Positions 31,531-40,556 of a DNA stretch of 48,989 nt are shown piece by piece. The position numbers and the translations under genes were made by a program. Origin of the DNA: Ruminococcaceae bacterium UBA6845 (GTDB lineage Bacteria; Bacillota; Clostridia; Oscillospirales; Acutalibacteraceae); contig DKDP01000024.1 in the NCBI GenBank assembly GCA_002449395.1, positions 3,919 through 52,907 of the forward strand, in the 5' to 3' direction. The notes under the pieces are model-generated. The model was given only the letters and a program-made list of their open reading frames with translations, was not told the DNA's origin and ran no database searches. Positions within the stretch are counted from its first letter, which is position 1, and every line of letters starts with the position of its first letter.

Positions 31531-33293
31531 TTTTCAGGCGCCTCCTTTGTGCGGACAGAGGCAAGAGCCGAGTCAATATCCTTATAATATTCGTCGAACA
31601 TATCGAGCCTGTCGTTAGGTATATCATATTTCATCTGAACGAGTTTGTCAAACAGCTTAAGCTCCATTACCTTTGAAATCGGGATTTTAAGAGCGACAAT
31701 TTCTGCGCTTCTGTGATAAAGGTAAAGGATGATCTGCATCATTTTAAGCTGCTTTTCAAGCGAAACGTATGTGTCATCCTTGTGAAAAGCATTCTGCTGA
31801 AGAAATCCGACACGGATAACTCTTGCGATCTCGATAATGAGCTTTTGATCGTCGGGAAGAACATCGGAACCGATGAGCTTTACGATCTCCATAAGGCTTG
31901 TTTCTTCGGCGAGCAAAGCTGCAATTTCGTTACGGCAGGCTGTGAAGTCGGAGCCTACATTTTTATTGTACCACGGAGCGAGGTCGGCAAGATATTCGCT
32001 GTAACTGTCGTTCCAGTTGATTGCCGGATAGTGACGGGCATATGCCAGCGACTTATCAAGCGCCCAGAAGCAGCGTGTGAAACGCTTTGTGTTCTGAGTT
32101 ACAGGCTCCGAGAAGTCGGAACCCTGCGGAGAAACCGCACCGATAACGGAAATTGAACCCTCCTGACCGTTGAGCGTCTCAACATAGCCTGCACGCTCAT
32201 AGAACTCCGAAAGCCGTGACGGCAGGTATGCAGGGAAGCCCTCGTCGGCGGGCATCTCTTCAAGTCGTCCGCTGATCTCACGGAGAGCCTCAGCCCAACG
32301 TGAGGTCGAATCAGCCATCATCGCTGTGTGGTAGCCCATATCACGGTAATATTCCGCAATTGTAATACCTGTATAGATAGATGCCTCACGTGCGGCAACG
32401 GGCATATTCGATGTGTTTGCGATAAGAACGGTACGGTCGGTAAGCGGTCTGCCCGATTTCGGGTCGGTGATTTCGCCGAACTCGGTCAGAGCCTGCGTCA
32501 TTTCGTTGCCACGCTCGCCGCAGCCGACATAGATAATGATGTCCGCATCGCACCATTTTGCAAGCTGGTGCTGAGTCATTGTTTTTCCTGTTCCGAATCC
32601 GCCGGGAATTGCGGCGGCGCCGCCCTTTGCAAGCGGGAAGAGGGTGTCGATTACACGCTGACCTGTGATAAGCGGCTTTTCAATCGGAAGTCGCTTTGAA
32701 ATCGGTCTCGGCGTTCTGATCGGCCACTTGCGGCAGAGGGTGAGCTCGTACGTTTTGCCGAGTTTGTCCTTTAAAACGATTACCGTGTCGTTGACCTTAT
32801 ATTTGCCGCTCGGGTTTGCGGAGATAACCTCGCCGCTGAGCTCGGGCGGAACCATAATCTTGTGGATAAGAGCCTTTTCGGGAGTGGTGGCATAGATATC
32901 GCCGCCCTTGAGTTTGTCGCCGACCTTTGCGGTGACGGTAACATCCCATTCGGTCTCCTCATTGAGCGATGACGGATGAAGTCCCCTCGGAATGAACGAG
33001 CCTGCGCTTGCGGCAATGTCGTTGAGCGGATTTTCAATTCCGTCAAATATATTGCTGAGGATTCCGGGTCCGAGCGTGATGCAAAGGGGAGAGCCCGTCG
33101 GGAAAATCGGATCTCCGGGCTTCAGTCCCGAGGTTTCCTCATAAACCTGAATAACGGTCTCATCACTGTCAATTCTGATAACCTCGCCGATAAGGCGCTG
33201 ATTTCCGACAAAGACCATTTCGGTCATTTGCAGGTCGGTTCTACCCTTAACAGAAACAACAGGACCGTTTATTGAATAAATAACATTTTCCAT
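31527..33293 (-). CDS. atpA: V/A-type ATP synthase subunit A (catalytic)
   Basis: This 588-residue catalytic head subunit has Walker A GGFGTGKT (231-238), GERGNEM with catalytic Glu260, and the A-type non-homologous insert (about 115-195) absent from F-type beta. MADSTSRWAEALREISGRLEEMPADEGFPAYL is conserved. AAGGAG precedes the ATG. It couples ATP turnover to Na+ or H+ movement with subunits I and K. Confidence 0.97.
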   Translation of the reverse strand: MENVIYSINGPVVSVKGRTDLQMTEMVFVGNQRLIGEVIRIDSDETVIQVYEETSGLKPGDPIFPTGSPLCITLGPGILSNIFDGIENPLNDIAASAGSFIPRGLHPSSLNEETEWDVTVTAKVGDKLKGGDIYATTPEKALIHKIMVPPELSGEVISANPSGKYKVNDTVIVLKDKLGKTYELTLCRKWPIRTPRPISKRLPIEKPLITGQRVIDTLFPLAKGGAAAIPGGFGTGKTMTQHQLAKWCDADIIIYVGCGERGNEMTQALTEFGEITDPKSGRPLTDRTVLIANTSNMPVAAREASIYTGITIAEYYRDMGYHTAMMADSTSRWAEALREISGRLEEMPADEGFPAYLPSRLSEFYERAGYVETLNGQEGSISVIGAVSPQGSDFSEPVTQNTKRFTRCFWALDKSLAYARHYPAINWNDSYSEYLADLAPWYNKNVGSDFTACRNEIAALLAEETSLMEIVKLIGSDVLPDDQKLIIEIARVIRVGFLQQNAFHKDDTYVSLEKQLKMMQIILYLYHRSAEIVALKIPISKVMELKLFDKLVQMKYDIPNDRLDMFDEYYKDIDSALASVRTKEAPEK

Positions 33294-33311
33294 TTATGTT
33301 TGCTCCTTCTG

Positions 33312-33899
33312 TCAAAGAGATAGTGATAAGCCGGAATAACCGTAGAATTTTTGCTTTTCTTCCGCAAGGCGTGAATCAAGCGTGTCGTCGGCGGTCATTG
33401 CCGTGCGGAGATTTTCTCCCTTACAGCCGCCGAGACTGATCCGAACGTCAAATCTGACCTCATTGCCGAGATCCCTGATCTCATCCTCAAATTGCTTGTC
33501 GCTCGGGCTGAGATAAATTACGGAATCGTCTCCGATTGCCGCCTTAATATTTTTTACACTCGTCATAACAAAATCGTGGTATTTGTCGCTCTTTGTAAAA
33601 GCCTTGATTCTCTCAACCGCATCGGCGAATACCTTTTCGGTGATTTCATTGCGGCGTGCGACGAGCTTTTCAATTTCTTTTGTTTCCGTCTCGGACAGCT
33701 CTGCGTTTATTTCCTCATTAAGACGGTCAATTTCACTGCTTCTGACGGGACGGACATTCTGGTGAGCGAGACGGCGTGCCTTTTTGAGCTCGTTGTCAAT
33801 ATACTCATCAACGTCCTTCTTGATTTTACCGCAGCGTGCGTCGGCGTCCGAATTTATCGCTTCAAGAAAACGCTCTGTTTTGTTTGCGTTGCTGTTCAA
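33312..33899 (-). CDS. atpE: V/A-type ATP synthase subunit E
   Basis: This 195-residue peripheral-stalk subunit has a long charged N-terminal helix (KIKKDVDEYIDNELKKARR) and a C-terminal globular part. Sequence is weakly conserved in this family, so the call rests on length, coiled coil and its place between F and A. Confidence 0.8.
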   Translation of the reverse strand: MNSNANKTERFLEAINSDADARCGKIKKDVDEYIDNELKKARRLAHQNVRPVRSSEIDRLNEEINAELSETETKEIEKLVARRNEITEKVFADAVERIKAFTKSDKYHDFVMTSVKNIKAAIGDDSVIYLSPSDKQFEDEIRDLGNEVRFDVRISLGGCKGENLRTAMTADDTLDSRLAEEKQKFYGYSGLSLSL

Positions 33900-33925
33900 A
33901 TTTACTCCTCCTTTTGGGAAGTAAC

Positions 33926-34231
33926 TTATAATTTAATTCCGATCGCTTCGCTTACATAGTCGGCGATCGAGTTGCTTGTGCCGTCGGAATGCCTGTCGGG
34001 GATCTCAATAATCAGCGGCAGAGAATGTGCTCTGCGGAAAGCTGCAATTTCATCCGAGCAGAGAGACACAAGCGTCTGATTGATGAGGATAATTCCGATC
34101 TCGGAATCCTGTGCCGCTTTTTCAAGCAGTCCGTGAACCTCATCTTTATTTTCGGTAACTGTGCCCTCGATGCCTGCAAGCCGCAGACCGAGAGCCGTGT
34201 CTTCATTGTCACAAATCAGATAAAGACGCAT
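33926..34231 (-). CDS. atpF: V/A-type ATP synthase subunit F
   Basis: This is a 101-residue Rossmann-like small subunit of the central stalk. MRLYLICDNEDTALGLRLAGIEG and IGIILINQTL are typical; PLIIEIPDRH matches the family's conserved IP. It is 10 bp after the subunit K stop. Confidence 0.85.
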   Translation of the reverse strand: MRLYLICDNEDTALGLRLAGIEGTVTENKDEVHGLLEKAAQDSEIGIILINQTLVSLCSDEIAAFRRAHSLPLIIEIPDRHSDGTSNSIADYVSEAIGIKL

Positions 34232-34240
34232 AATTTCACC

Positions 34241-34717
34241 TTAGATCTTGTTAAGGATAAGAATTGAAATAACAACACCGTAAAGGGCGATTGACTCACC
34301 GAGGGCAACGAAGATAAGCGCTTTACCGAATGCCTTGGCGTCCTCGCTTGTTGCTGCGATAGCTGCCGGTGCGCCTGCTGCAACGGCGATACCGCCGCCG
34401 ACACCCGAAAGACCTGTAACGATAGCCGCCGCAAGAAGTCCGAGACCCTTGCCGTTGTCGGAATTTGAAGCTGCGGTTGCCTCTGAGGATTCGCTCTGAG
34501 AGGTTGTTGCAACGTCAGCCGACTTGTCCTCGTTAGCAGCCGAAACGGAGAATGTAACGGCGCAGACGGTGATAGCGATTACTGCAAAGGCGATGAGGTT
34601 TCTTGCAAGAACCTTTTTGCCCGAAACGCCTCTTGCCTTGCGGTTGAATGAATATGCGAAAAGTGCCGTGAGAGCGGCGATGGGAAGAACTGCGATAAGA
34701 ACATAAAATAATGACAT
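34241..34717 (-). CDS. atpK: V/A-type ATP synthase subunit K (proteolipid ring)
   Basis: This 158-residue membrane rotor subunit has four hydrophobic segments. The first hairpin (about 1-60) lacks an ion-binding acid. A Ser/Thr-rich linker (61-91) precedes the true c-type hairpin: GVGGGIAVAAGAPAAIAAT and FVALGESIALYGVVISIL, with the carboxylate in GES. The Glu-Ser-x-x-x-Tyr pattern resembles Na+-binding c-rings. The usual Gln of the first helix is Gly, so ion specificity is uncertain. GGAGG is 8 bp from the ATG. Confidence 0.93.
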   Translation of the reverse strand: MSLFYVLIAVLPIAALTALFAYSFNRKARGVSGKKVLARNLIAFAVIAITVCAVTFSVSAANEDKSADVATTSQSESSEATAASNSDNGKGLGLLAAAIVTGLSGVGGGIAVAAGAPAAIAATSEDAKAFGKALIFVALGESIALYGVVISILILNKI

Positions 34718-34735
34718 GGTAATTACCTCCGAAAA

Positions 34736-36748
34736 TTATTTTTTGACTGTTATAATTACATTTTCCTTATCCTCGTTTTTTGAGGATTTAAAGACATTTT
34801 TAATGCCGGAGAATACGCCTTTGTTCTTGCGCATTCCGACGCCGTTGAACGGTTTGCCGTCGCCTGCATAGAATCGGCTGAACATCTCGTAAAATTCAAG
34901 TCTCAATACCTGGATTCCGGTAAGAAGTCCCTCGAGAGCGATAACGATCACGTTGCCGAATATCATCGAGATGATACCGCCGACCGAGTATTCGTCGCCT
35001 GCAAGCGATGAGAAAACCATCATCATACCTGCGTGAACAAGGACGAATGCGCCGACACGCAGGAAAGATACAGTGTTGCTGAAATATGTCAGAATGTATT
35101 CGATGACCTCGAAGAAATTCTGCATAATGTAATCCGACCATTTCTCGGGAAGGTAATTTTCTTTCTTGTCTACCATTCCGATGAGAATCTCCTGGAAGTA
35201 AAGAAGAAGTATGCAGACAACCGCAACGATCACAACAATACCTGTCGGGAGAATCGTTTTGCCGGACATAAATCCGACAACCGCACATACAAGCGTTGCA
35301 TAAAGGATAACTCCGACAACTCCGTTCGTGCTGAACAGTGCCTCGCCGATCTTCTTGTTTTTCAATGAACAGAAGATGTTCAGACACATTGAAATGATAA
35401 CGAGCGCAACGCCTATTCCGATTGCCAGAAGCAGGACGGTGTTGATCGAGTCCATAACGGAAAGCGGCTTGCCCGAAAGTCCGATTGCGTGATAGAGCGG
35501 ATCAAGAAGCTCTTCGTATCCGAATACCGATCCGAAAATCAGTCCGAAGAACGCCGAGCTCATTCCGCAGGGGACAAGGATCTTTGCGAGCTTTGTGCCC
35601 TTGAGCCTGTATACAAGATATCCGCCGATCGCAAGCACAAGTCCCTGTCCTACATCGGCAAACATTATGCCGAAGAGCAGTGAATACGTTATTGCAACAA
35701 ACGGTGTGATATCAACTCCGCCGTAGGAGGGAAGTCCGTACATTTCGACGAACATCTCAAACGGACGGAACGGTTTCTTGTTCCTGAGCTTGACGGGCGG
35801 ACTGTTCCTCTTTTCGTCCTCGGGATCAGCCTCTTCAAAGCTGACGCCGTCGATGTTCTTGATCTGCTGTTTGAACCATTTGTAGCTCGATTTCGGAACC
35901 CAGCCGACATAAATGAAGTTGTCCGAGCCGGAATCCTTCGCGGCGTAACGTCTGAGATCAAACGCAAGGCTTGCAACCTCAAGATAAGCGTGAACCTGTT
36001 CACAGTGCTCCGAGTTCTCAGCCCAGAAGTCCGATATCTGCTTGTCAATTTCGGCAAGCTGTGATGTCAGCTCTTTCTTTTCCTTGTTGAGCTTTGCAAG
36101 AATCTCTTTCGGAGTTCCCGTTGAGAACGGAATACGGATTCTGTCAAAGTAGAGTGATGCAAAAATTCGGTCAACCTCGTCGATTTCTGTCCTCGGTGCG
36201 GAATAGATGCCCCAGTGGCTCTTTTCGTCGACCGATGATTCAAGAAAAACAAACAGATTGTTGTTTTCATAGGCTTTCAATTTCGGGTAGCAATCCTTGG
36301 GGATACTGCCGAAACGAACCTTGAGAAATTCGCAGGAGAGTAATTCCTCGATCGGAACGTCGATTCCGATAAAGTGATTAAACTGCTCAGCCGATGACTC
36401 AACCTCGGCGAGCTTATCTGAAATTTCCGTTCGCTTTCGGAATGATTCCGAGAGCTTTTCTTTCAGAGTGTCGATGTACTCGATTTCATCGGCGTCAAAG
36501 ATTATTTCGTCGCCCTTGAATGTGTCTTTAAGGGTAACGCCCGCAATTGATGCGATTTCCTCGATCTTCTGAATAGAGGAGGAATATGGATTTTCCTCGT
36601 TCAGCGGTACATATCCGAGCGAATCCGATATGTAGTCCATGGCGTTTTCGGGATGAAAATCGCCGCTGAGACAGCAGGATCTGATAAACTCATCAAGATG
36701 ATCAATAAGACCGTAAGTCCTGACGAGCTTCATTTTTTCAATTGCCAA
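34736..36748 (-). CDS. atpI: V/A-type ATP synthase subunit I (a-subunit)
   Basis: This 670-residue stator has a cytoplasmic coiled-coil half (1-370) and about seven to eight TM helices carrying the ion half-channels (PFVAITYSLLFGIMFADVGQGLV, SFLRVGAFVLVHAGM, RLEFYEMFSRFY). The start is TTG at 36748 (MAIEKMKLVR), supported by GGAGG at 7 bp and by the conserved family N-terminus; the next ATG (36733) is too far from an RBS. It is 11 bp after the subunit C stop. Confidence 0.95.
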   Translation of the reverse strand: MAIEKMKLVRTYGLIDHLDEFIRSCCLSGDFHPENAMDYISDSLGYVPLNEENPYSSSIQKIEEIASIAGVTLKDTFKGDEIIFDADEIEYIDTLKEKLSESFRKRTEISDKLAEVESSAEQFNHFIGIDVPIEELLSCEFLKVRFGSIPKDCYPKLKAYENNNLFVFLESSVDEKSHWGIYSAPRTEIDEVDRIFASLYFDRIRIPFSTGTPKEILAKLNKEKKELTSQLAEIDKQISDFWAENSEHCEQVHAYLEVASLAFDLRRYAAKDSGSDNFIYVGWVPKSSYKWFKQQIKNIDGVSFEEADPEDEKRNSPPVKLRNKKPFRPFEMFVEMYGLPSYGGVDITPFVAITYSLLFGIMFADVGQGLVLAIGGYLVYRLKGTKLAKILVPCGMSSAFFGLIFGSVFGYEELLDPLYHAIGLSGKPLSVMDSINTVLLLAIGIGVALVIISMCLNIFCSLKNKKIGEALFSTNGVVGVILYATLVCAVVGFMSGKTILPTGIVVIVAVVCILLLYFQEILIGMVDKKENYLPEKWSDYIMQNFFEVIEYILTYFSNTVSFLRVGAFVLVHAGMMMVFSSLAGDEYSVGGIISMIFGNVIVIALEGLLTGIQVLRLEFYEMFSRFYAGDGKPFNGVGMRKNKGVFSGIKNVFKSSKNEDKENVIITVKK

Positions 36749-36759
36749 AACACAGCCTC

Positions 36760-37806
36760 CTAACTTTCTGTTCCGATGAGAACGGATTTTGCTTTCTCCG
36801 TCGGAATATTGTATTTTATCGCCTCAACGATGTGGATAATATTTCGCACCTCATTTTCGGCAAGGAAAAGGTAGCACAGCATAACCGCCGTCGGGTTGGT
36901 GTAGTAACGGAAACCCTTTAACAGTCTGCGTATCAACATTTCCGTGGTAGCATTTTCAATATATTTAAAATCAATATTTGAAAAATCCTTTTTATAATAG
37001 GTATTGGGGATCAGCTTGACTATTTCCGTTGCCGACTTGGCATCCGATATCGCCTGCATATCCTTTTCGGAAAAATTGGTACAGCCCTTAACCGTAAAGT
37101 CCCTGATGAACATCTTGTTCGGACTTCCGAGATTGAGAAGTCTGTAAGCACGGGTGAGCGTGTACATATCAAGCCTGTAATTGATTATTTCATAAATCTC
37201 TTTTTTCTTTCGGTGATCCTTTGAGAGCTTGACGGACTTTATAAGGAACGAAAAACGGTACTTGTTAAGCTCGTTTTCGATCAGGATAAACATTCCGTCC
37301 TCCGAATAGTTGTCCCGATACCTTTCAAGGATCTTTTTGTAATCGGTATGCTCAAGAGCCCTCAGAAGATCGTCATAGCTGCGAACCTTTGCCAATTCGT
37401 AGAGATCAATATCCGTTTTGCTGTTAAAAAACGGGGGAAGAGCGGCAAGATATTTTTCGGGATGTCCCTGAATAAGAAGCCGCACAACCGTCATTATCTG
37501 GCGTATATCGTTCTGGACGACGAAGTATTTGTAGAAATTCTCTCCGGCGGAAAGCTGATATTCACAGAGCTTTTCACATTTCTTAAGCAGGCTCATTTTT
37601 AAAAGCTCTTCAATCTGAGCGGAATTGATATTTGCCGGAAGCGCTTCAAAATCGGCGCTGAAATATGTCCTCGTTTTCAGATAAGCCGCAAGCTCGTTGA
37701 GTGATTTGCAGTTGAGCATATCGGCATAGTTCTCTTTTGTGATTCTTTTGCCGTACATAGCGTGTGCCTTTGCAAGAACGGCATTATCGGCATACGACAC
37801 CGACAT
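36760..37806 (-). CDS. atpC: V/A-type ATP synthase subunit C
   Basis: This 348-residue V0D/AC39-type subunit links the rotor stalk to the K ring. The three-fold helical repeat is visible as YADML..SLNELAAYL, YDDLLRAL and TEIVKLIPN. AGCEYQLS-like LCEYQLSAGENFYKYF and LCYLFLAENEVRNIIHIVEAI match the family C-terminus. GAGGTGAG precedes the ATG. Confidence 0.92.
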   Translation of the reverse strand: MSVSYADNAVLAKAHAMYGKRITKENYADMLNCKSLNELAAYLKTRTYFSADFEALPANINSAQIEELLKMSLLKKCEKLCEYQLSAGENFYKYFVVQNDIRQIMTVVRLLIQGHPEKYLAALPPFFNSKTDIDLYELAKVRSYDDLLRALEHTDYKKILERYRDNYSEDGMFILIENELNKYRFSFLIKSVKLSKDHRKKKEIYEIINYRLDMYTLTRAYRLLNLGSPNKMFIRDFTVKGCTNFSEKDMQAISDAKSATEIVKLIPNTYYKKDFSNIDFKYIENATTEMLIRRLLKGFRYYTNPTAVMLCYLFLAENEVRNIIHIVEAIKYNIPTEKAKSVLIGTES

Positions 37807-37852
37807 TAAAACTCACCTCACATAAAAAACAACGGTAAAAACCGATTGCCTG

Positions 37853-38164
37853 TCAATTTTGCGTAACGTTTTCGACTATGGTGTTTACCCAATTCTCGGC
37901 ATTCTTGCCGTAAAGGGCGTCCATACCGTCAAGAATGTGTCGGTTTCTTTCCTCAATTTTTTTGAGATATGCGTCACCCTCGGTGCGCTGTTTCTGACTT
38001 TTTTTCTGAGCCGAGTCGATCGCCAGACGGTTTTCTTCCTCTGTAATCCGATTCTTCTTTTCGCTCAGTTCGGCGATTTCCTTGTCACGATATGCCTCAG
38101 CCTCTTTGACACGCCGGGAGGCCTGCTTATCCATATCAAGGATCACACGAAGCATCTCTTTCAT
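37853..38164 (-). CDS. V/A-type ATP synthase subunit G/H-like peripheral stalk
   Basis: This 103-residue, almost wholly helical coiled-coil protein (KQASRRVKEAEAYRDKEIAEL...) is the first gene of the ATPase operon, the usual place of the G/H (NtpF) subunit. GAGGTGA fixes the ATG at 38164 rather than the longer frame. Low complexity limits certainty. Confidence 0.75.
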   Translation of the reverse strand: MKEMLRVILDMDKQASRRVKEAEAYRDKEIAELSEKKNRITEEENRLAIDSAQKKSQKQRTEGDAYLKKIEERNRHILDGMDALYGKNAENWVNTIVENVTQN

Positions 38165-38182
38165 TTTATCACCTCTGTAATT

Positions 38183-38201
38183 AAGTAACCTATGGTTACT
38201 T
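38183..38201. promoter_or_regulatory. Palindromic operator candidate of the ATPase operon
   Basis: AAGTAACC-TAT-GGTTACTT is a perfect 8-bp inverted repeat about 13-31 bp downstream of the predicted start site. Confidence 0.55.
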
Positions 38202-38220
38202 GTCTCAAATCCATTCACAC

Positions 38221-38248
38221 ATTATAGCACTTTGCAATAAAAAAGCAA
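38221..38248 (-). promoter_or_regulatory. Promoter of the V/A-ATPase operon
   Basis: On the minus strand TTGCTT (38248-38243), a 16-bp spacer and TATAAT (38226-38221). Confidence 0.7.
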
Positions 38249-38304
38249 TGGTAATTTTGTACAATTCGCCGCTTATTTTTTAGAGAAAAAAGACGAATAT
38301 TTCA

Positions 38305-38333
38305 TTGAAAAAAATGGCGAAGTATTGTAGAAT
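38305..38333 (+). promoter_or_regulatory. Promoter of the glycosyltransferase
   Basis: TTGAAA (38305-38310), a 17-bp spacer and TAGAAT (38328-38333), 29 bp before the GTG start. Confidence 0.65.
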
Positions 38334-38361
38334 ATTAATAAACTGTGTAGGAGGTTATAAC

Positions 38362-39375
38362 GTGAAGCTGAGTTACATAGTTCCGGTATATAATGTTGAA
38401 AAATATCTCAGAGAGTGTGTTGATTCCATCCTTGCACAGACCTTTGATGATTATGAAATTATCCTTGTCGATGACGCCTCGCCGGACAGCTGTCCTCGGA
38501 TATGCGACGAATACGCAGAGCAATATCCGAATACGGTGAAGGTGATACATCAGGAGAACGGAGGCCCTGCTAAGGCAAGAAATGCCGGATTGAAAATAGC
38601 AAAGGGAAAGTATGTCTGGTTTGTCGATAGTGATGATGTTTTACATTCCGACGGTGTTTCGAGAGCATATGAAAAAGCTGTTAATGCGGATGCGGATATA
38701 CTGCATATGTCATATGTGTCCTTCGTTGACGGAAAGGATAATTTTACAAAAAACGAGACGGTACTAAAAAGTGATAAAGTATTGAATCACGAGGAAATGA
38801 TCCGGTATGTCTGTACTTCAAATACCGACAGAACCGTTATCTTTGCGTGGAGAAATATTTATAAAAGAAATTTTTTGATCGAAAACGGTGTATTATTTGA
38901 TATTTCTCTGCGTATGCTTGAAGACCCTCCCTTTAACACCCTTGCTTTTCTCAAGGCGGAGAGGGTTGTTGCGGCAGATGAACCGATTTATGCTTACAGA
39001 ATCCGCAAGGACAGTCTGCAAAGAACAAAGTATGTAAAAGATTATGACCTGGTAATGAACCGCCAGTGGAAGCTGAAACTGAAATATTTCAGTGAAAATT
39101 CCGATAACAATCCTCTATTTTACAGCGATATTGCCGAATTTACGATTAAAGCCAATCTTCCTGTTTTACTCGGAAATGTGTATTACAATGCTGTCGGCGG
39201 CAAGTTTTCCTTGTTAAAAAGAATCGGCAATTCGGATATGATAAGAAAATCTTTTAATGATTATGACATAAACAAATTCAAGTCAAAGTCACTCGACTGG
39301 TGGGCAACGCTGTTTATCAGGAAAAGAATGTATTTGTTCGCTCACATTATATGTAAATATATACTATATAAATAA
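38362..39375 (+). CDS. Family 2 glycosyltransferase
   Basis: This 337-residue GT-A enzyme transfers sugar from a nucleotide donor to an envelope glycan or glycolipid. SYIVPVYNVEKYLRECVDSIL and LVDDASPDSC are donor-binding; ENGGPAKARNAGL and VWFVDSDDVL carry the DxD. A C-terminal membrane-proximal tail follows. The start is GTG at 38362: AGGAGG lies 7 bp upstream, and the longer frame overlaps the promoter. It is a single-gene unit with its own terminator. Confidence 0.92.
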   Translation: MKLSYIVPVYNVEKYLRECVDSILAQTFDDYEIILVDDASPDSCPRICDEYAEQYPNTVKVIHQENGGPAKARNAGLKIAKGKYVWFVDSDDVLHSDGVSRAYEKAVNADADILHMSYVSFVDGKDNFTKNETVLKSDKVLNHEEMIRYVCTSNTDRTVIFAWRNIYKRNFLIENGVLFDISLRMLEDPPFNTLAFLKAERVVAADEPIYAYRIRKDSLQRTKYVKDYDLVMNRQWKLKLKYFSENSDNNPLFYSDIAEFTIKANLPVLLGNVYYNAVGGKFSLLKRIGNSDMIRKSFNDYDINKFKSKSLDWWATLFIRKRMYLFAHIICKYILYK

Positions 39376-39378
39376 TCG

Positions 39379-39420
39379 AAACCGTATCTCCGTTCATTCG
39401 GAAATACGGTTTTATTTTTT
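39379..39420 (+). terminator. Terminator after the glycosyltransferase
   Basis: AAACCGTATcTCCG pairs with CGGAaATACGGTTT, followed by TATTTTTT. Confidence 0.85.
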
Positions 39421-39429
39421 GGACTGCTA

Positions 39430-39464
39430 TTGCGACAAAAAATTCGTATGATCGGGGCTATAAT
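39430..39464 (+). promoter_or_regulatory. spoIIG promoter with Spo0A box
   Basis: TTGCGACAAA (39430-39439) matches the 0A-box complement TTTCGACAAA at 9 of 10 bases. A perfect TATAAT (39459-39464) follows after 19 bp, with no proper -35. This is the known layout of the Bacillus spoIIG promoter, where Spo0A~P binds over a displaced -35. Confidence 0.75.
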
Positions 39465-39482
39465 TGAACCGAGGTGGTGAGA

Positions 39483-40556
39483 ATGACAGTCTATGCCGAT
39501 GTGCTGATGGTAGTTAACCTTTTTGTAAACTATGCTTTGCTCCTGTGCTCATCGTTGATATTGAAGAATAAAATATCCAATTTGCGGCTGCTCGCGGGAG
39601 CGGCACTCGGCAGCGTGTACGGGCTGATCATTTTTCTGCCGGAGATGCCGGTTTATGTTGAACTGCCGATGAGAATCGTATCGAGTGTACTGATTGCCCT
39701 TGCCGCTTTCGGCTTCCGTAACATTCGGCGATTTCTGCGCTGCTTTTTCACCTTTCTTGCCGTAACCGTTGCTTTCGGCGGAATAATGCTCGTGCTCTGG
39801 ATTACGGTTGCTCCTGTCGGAATGATATACAACAACGGTACGGTCTATTTCGATATCAATCTTTCGGTGCTTGCCGTATCGACGGTTGCCTGCTTCGCCA
39901 CAGTAAGCCTGATTTCAAGGCTGATTGCAAGAAAAGCACCGATCAATTCCGTATACAGCCTTTCGGTAAAAAATTCCGACAGAAAAATATCGGGCGTTGC
40001 GCTCTGCGATACGGGTAATTCCCTCGTTGAGAGCTTCAGCGGTTTTCCCGTTGTGGTCGGAGAATATGATACGCTTATAGGTATTCTTCCGAAGAGCATT
40101 GTTGATTATTATGAAAAGTCGGCAGAGTTCGGCGAATCCGAAAATATTCGCCTCATAGTTTGCAAGACCGTATCGGATGTCGGAATTTTACCGTCGTTCA
40201 GACCTCAGGAAATTGAAATTTCATCTCTTGATAAAAGGTTGAAAACAAATGAAGTTTACATTGCCGTTACAAAGAACCGTATCGGCGCAGGTGAATATGA
40301 TTTTATTTTAAATCCAAAACTTTTTGATGGAGTGAACAGCAATGAAGATAATAGAAAAAATAAAAAAGCTCCTGCTTCGGCTGAGGCAGGAGAACACAAT
40401 TCATTACATAAACGGTCCCGAAACTCTGCCGCCGCCGCTCTCAAAGCAGGAGGAACAGGCGGTGATGGAGGAGATCGCAAAGGGAAACGACAGCGTTCGG
40501 GAAAAGCTGATAGTTCACAATCTGAGACTTGTGGTATATATAGCCAAAAAATTTGA
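39483..40556 (+). CDS. spoIIGA: Pro-sigma-E processing aspartic protease SpoIIGA
   Basis: SpoIIGA is the mother-cell septum protease that cleaves pro-sigma-E. Five TM helices (about 1-150) precede a cytoplasmic aspartic-protease-like domain with ALCDTGNSL. The ATG at 39483 is chosen because GAGGTGG lies 5 bp upstream. The family-like end is reached at ILNPKLFDG, but the frame then runs about 75 codons into sigE, giving 357 residues. That tail (Ala/Gly/Lys-rich) is the +1 shadow of sigE. One extra T in the TTTTT run at 40321 would give a stop right after LF, so a sequencing or assembly error, or a real frameshift, is likely. Confidence 0.9.
   Translation: MTVYADVLMVVNLFVNYALLLCSSLILKNKISNLRLLAGAALGSVYGLIIFLPEMPVYVELPMRIVSSVLIALAAFGFRNIRRFLRCFFTFLAVTVAFGGIMLVLWITVAPVGMIYNNGTVYFDINLSVLAVSTVACFATVSLISRLIARKAPINSVYSLSVKNSDRKISGVALCDTGNSLVESFSGFPVVVGEYDTLIGILPKSIVDYYEKSAEFGESENIRLIVCKTVSDVGILPSFRPQEIEISSLDKRLKTNEVYIAVTKNRIGAGEYDFILNPKLFDGVNSNEDNRKNKKAPASAEAGEHNSLHKRSRNSAAAALKAGGTGGDGGDRKGKRQRSGKADSSQSETCGIYSQKI

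Noticed and set aside
38305..38361. Longer glycosyltransferase start
   Set aside because: It coincides with the promoter; AGGAGG is 7 bp before the GTG at 38362.
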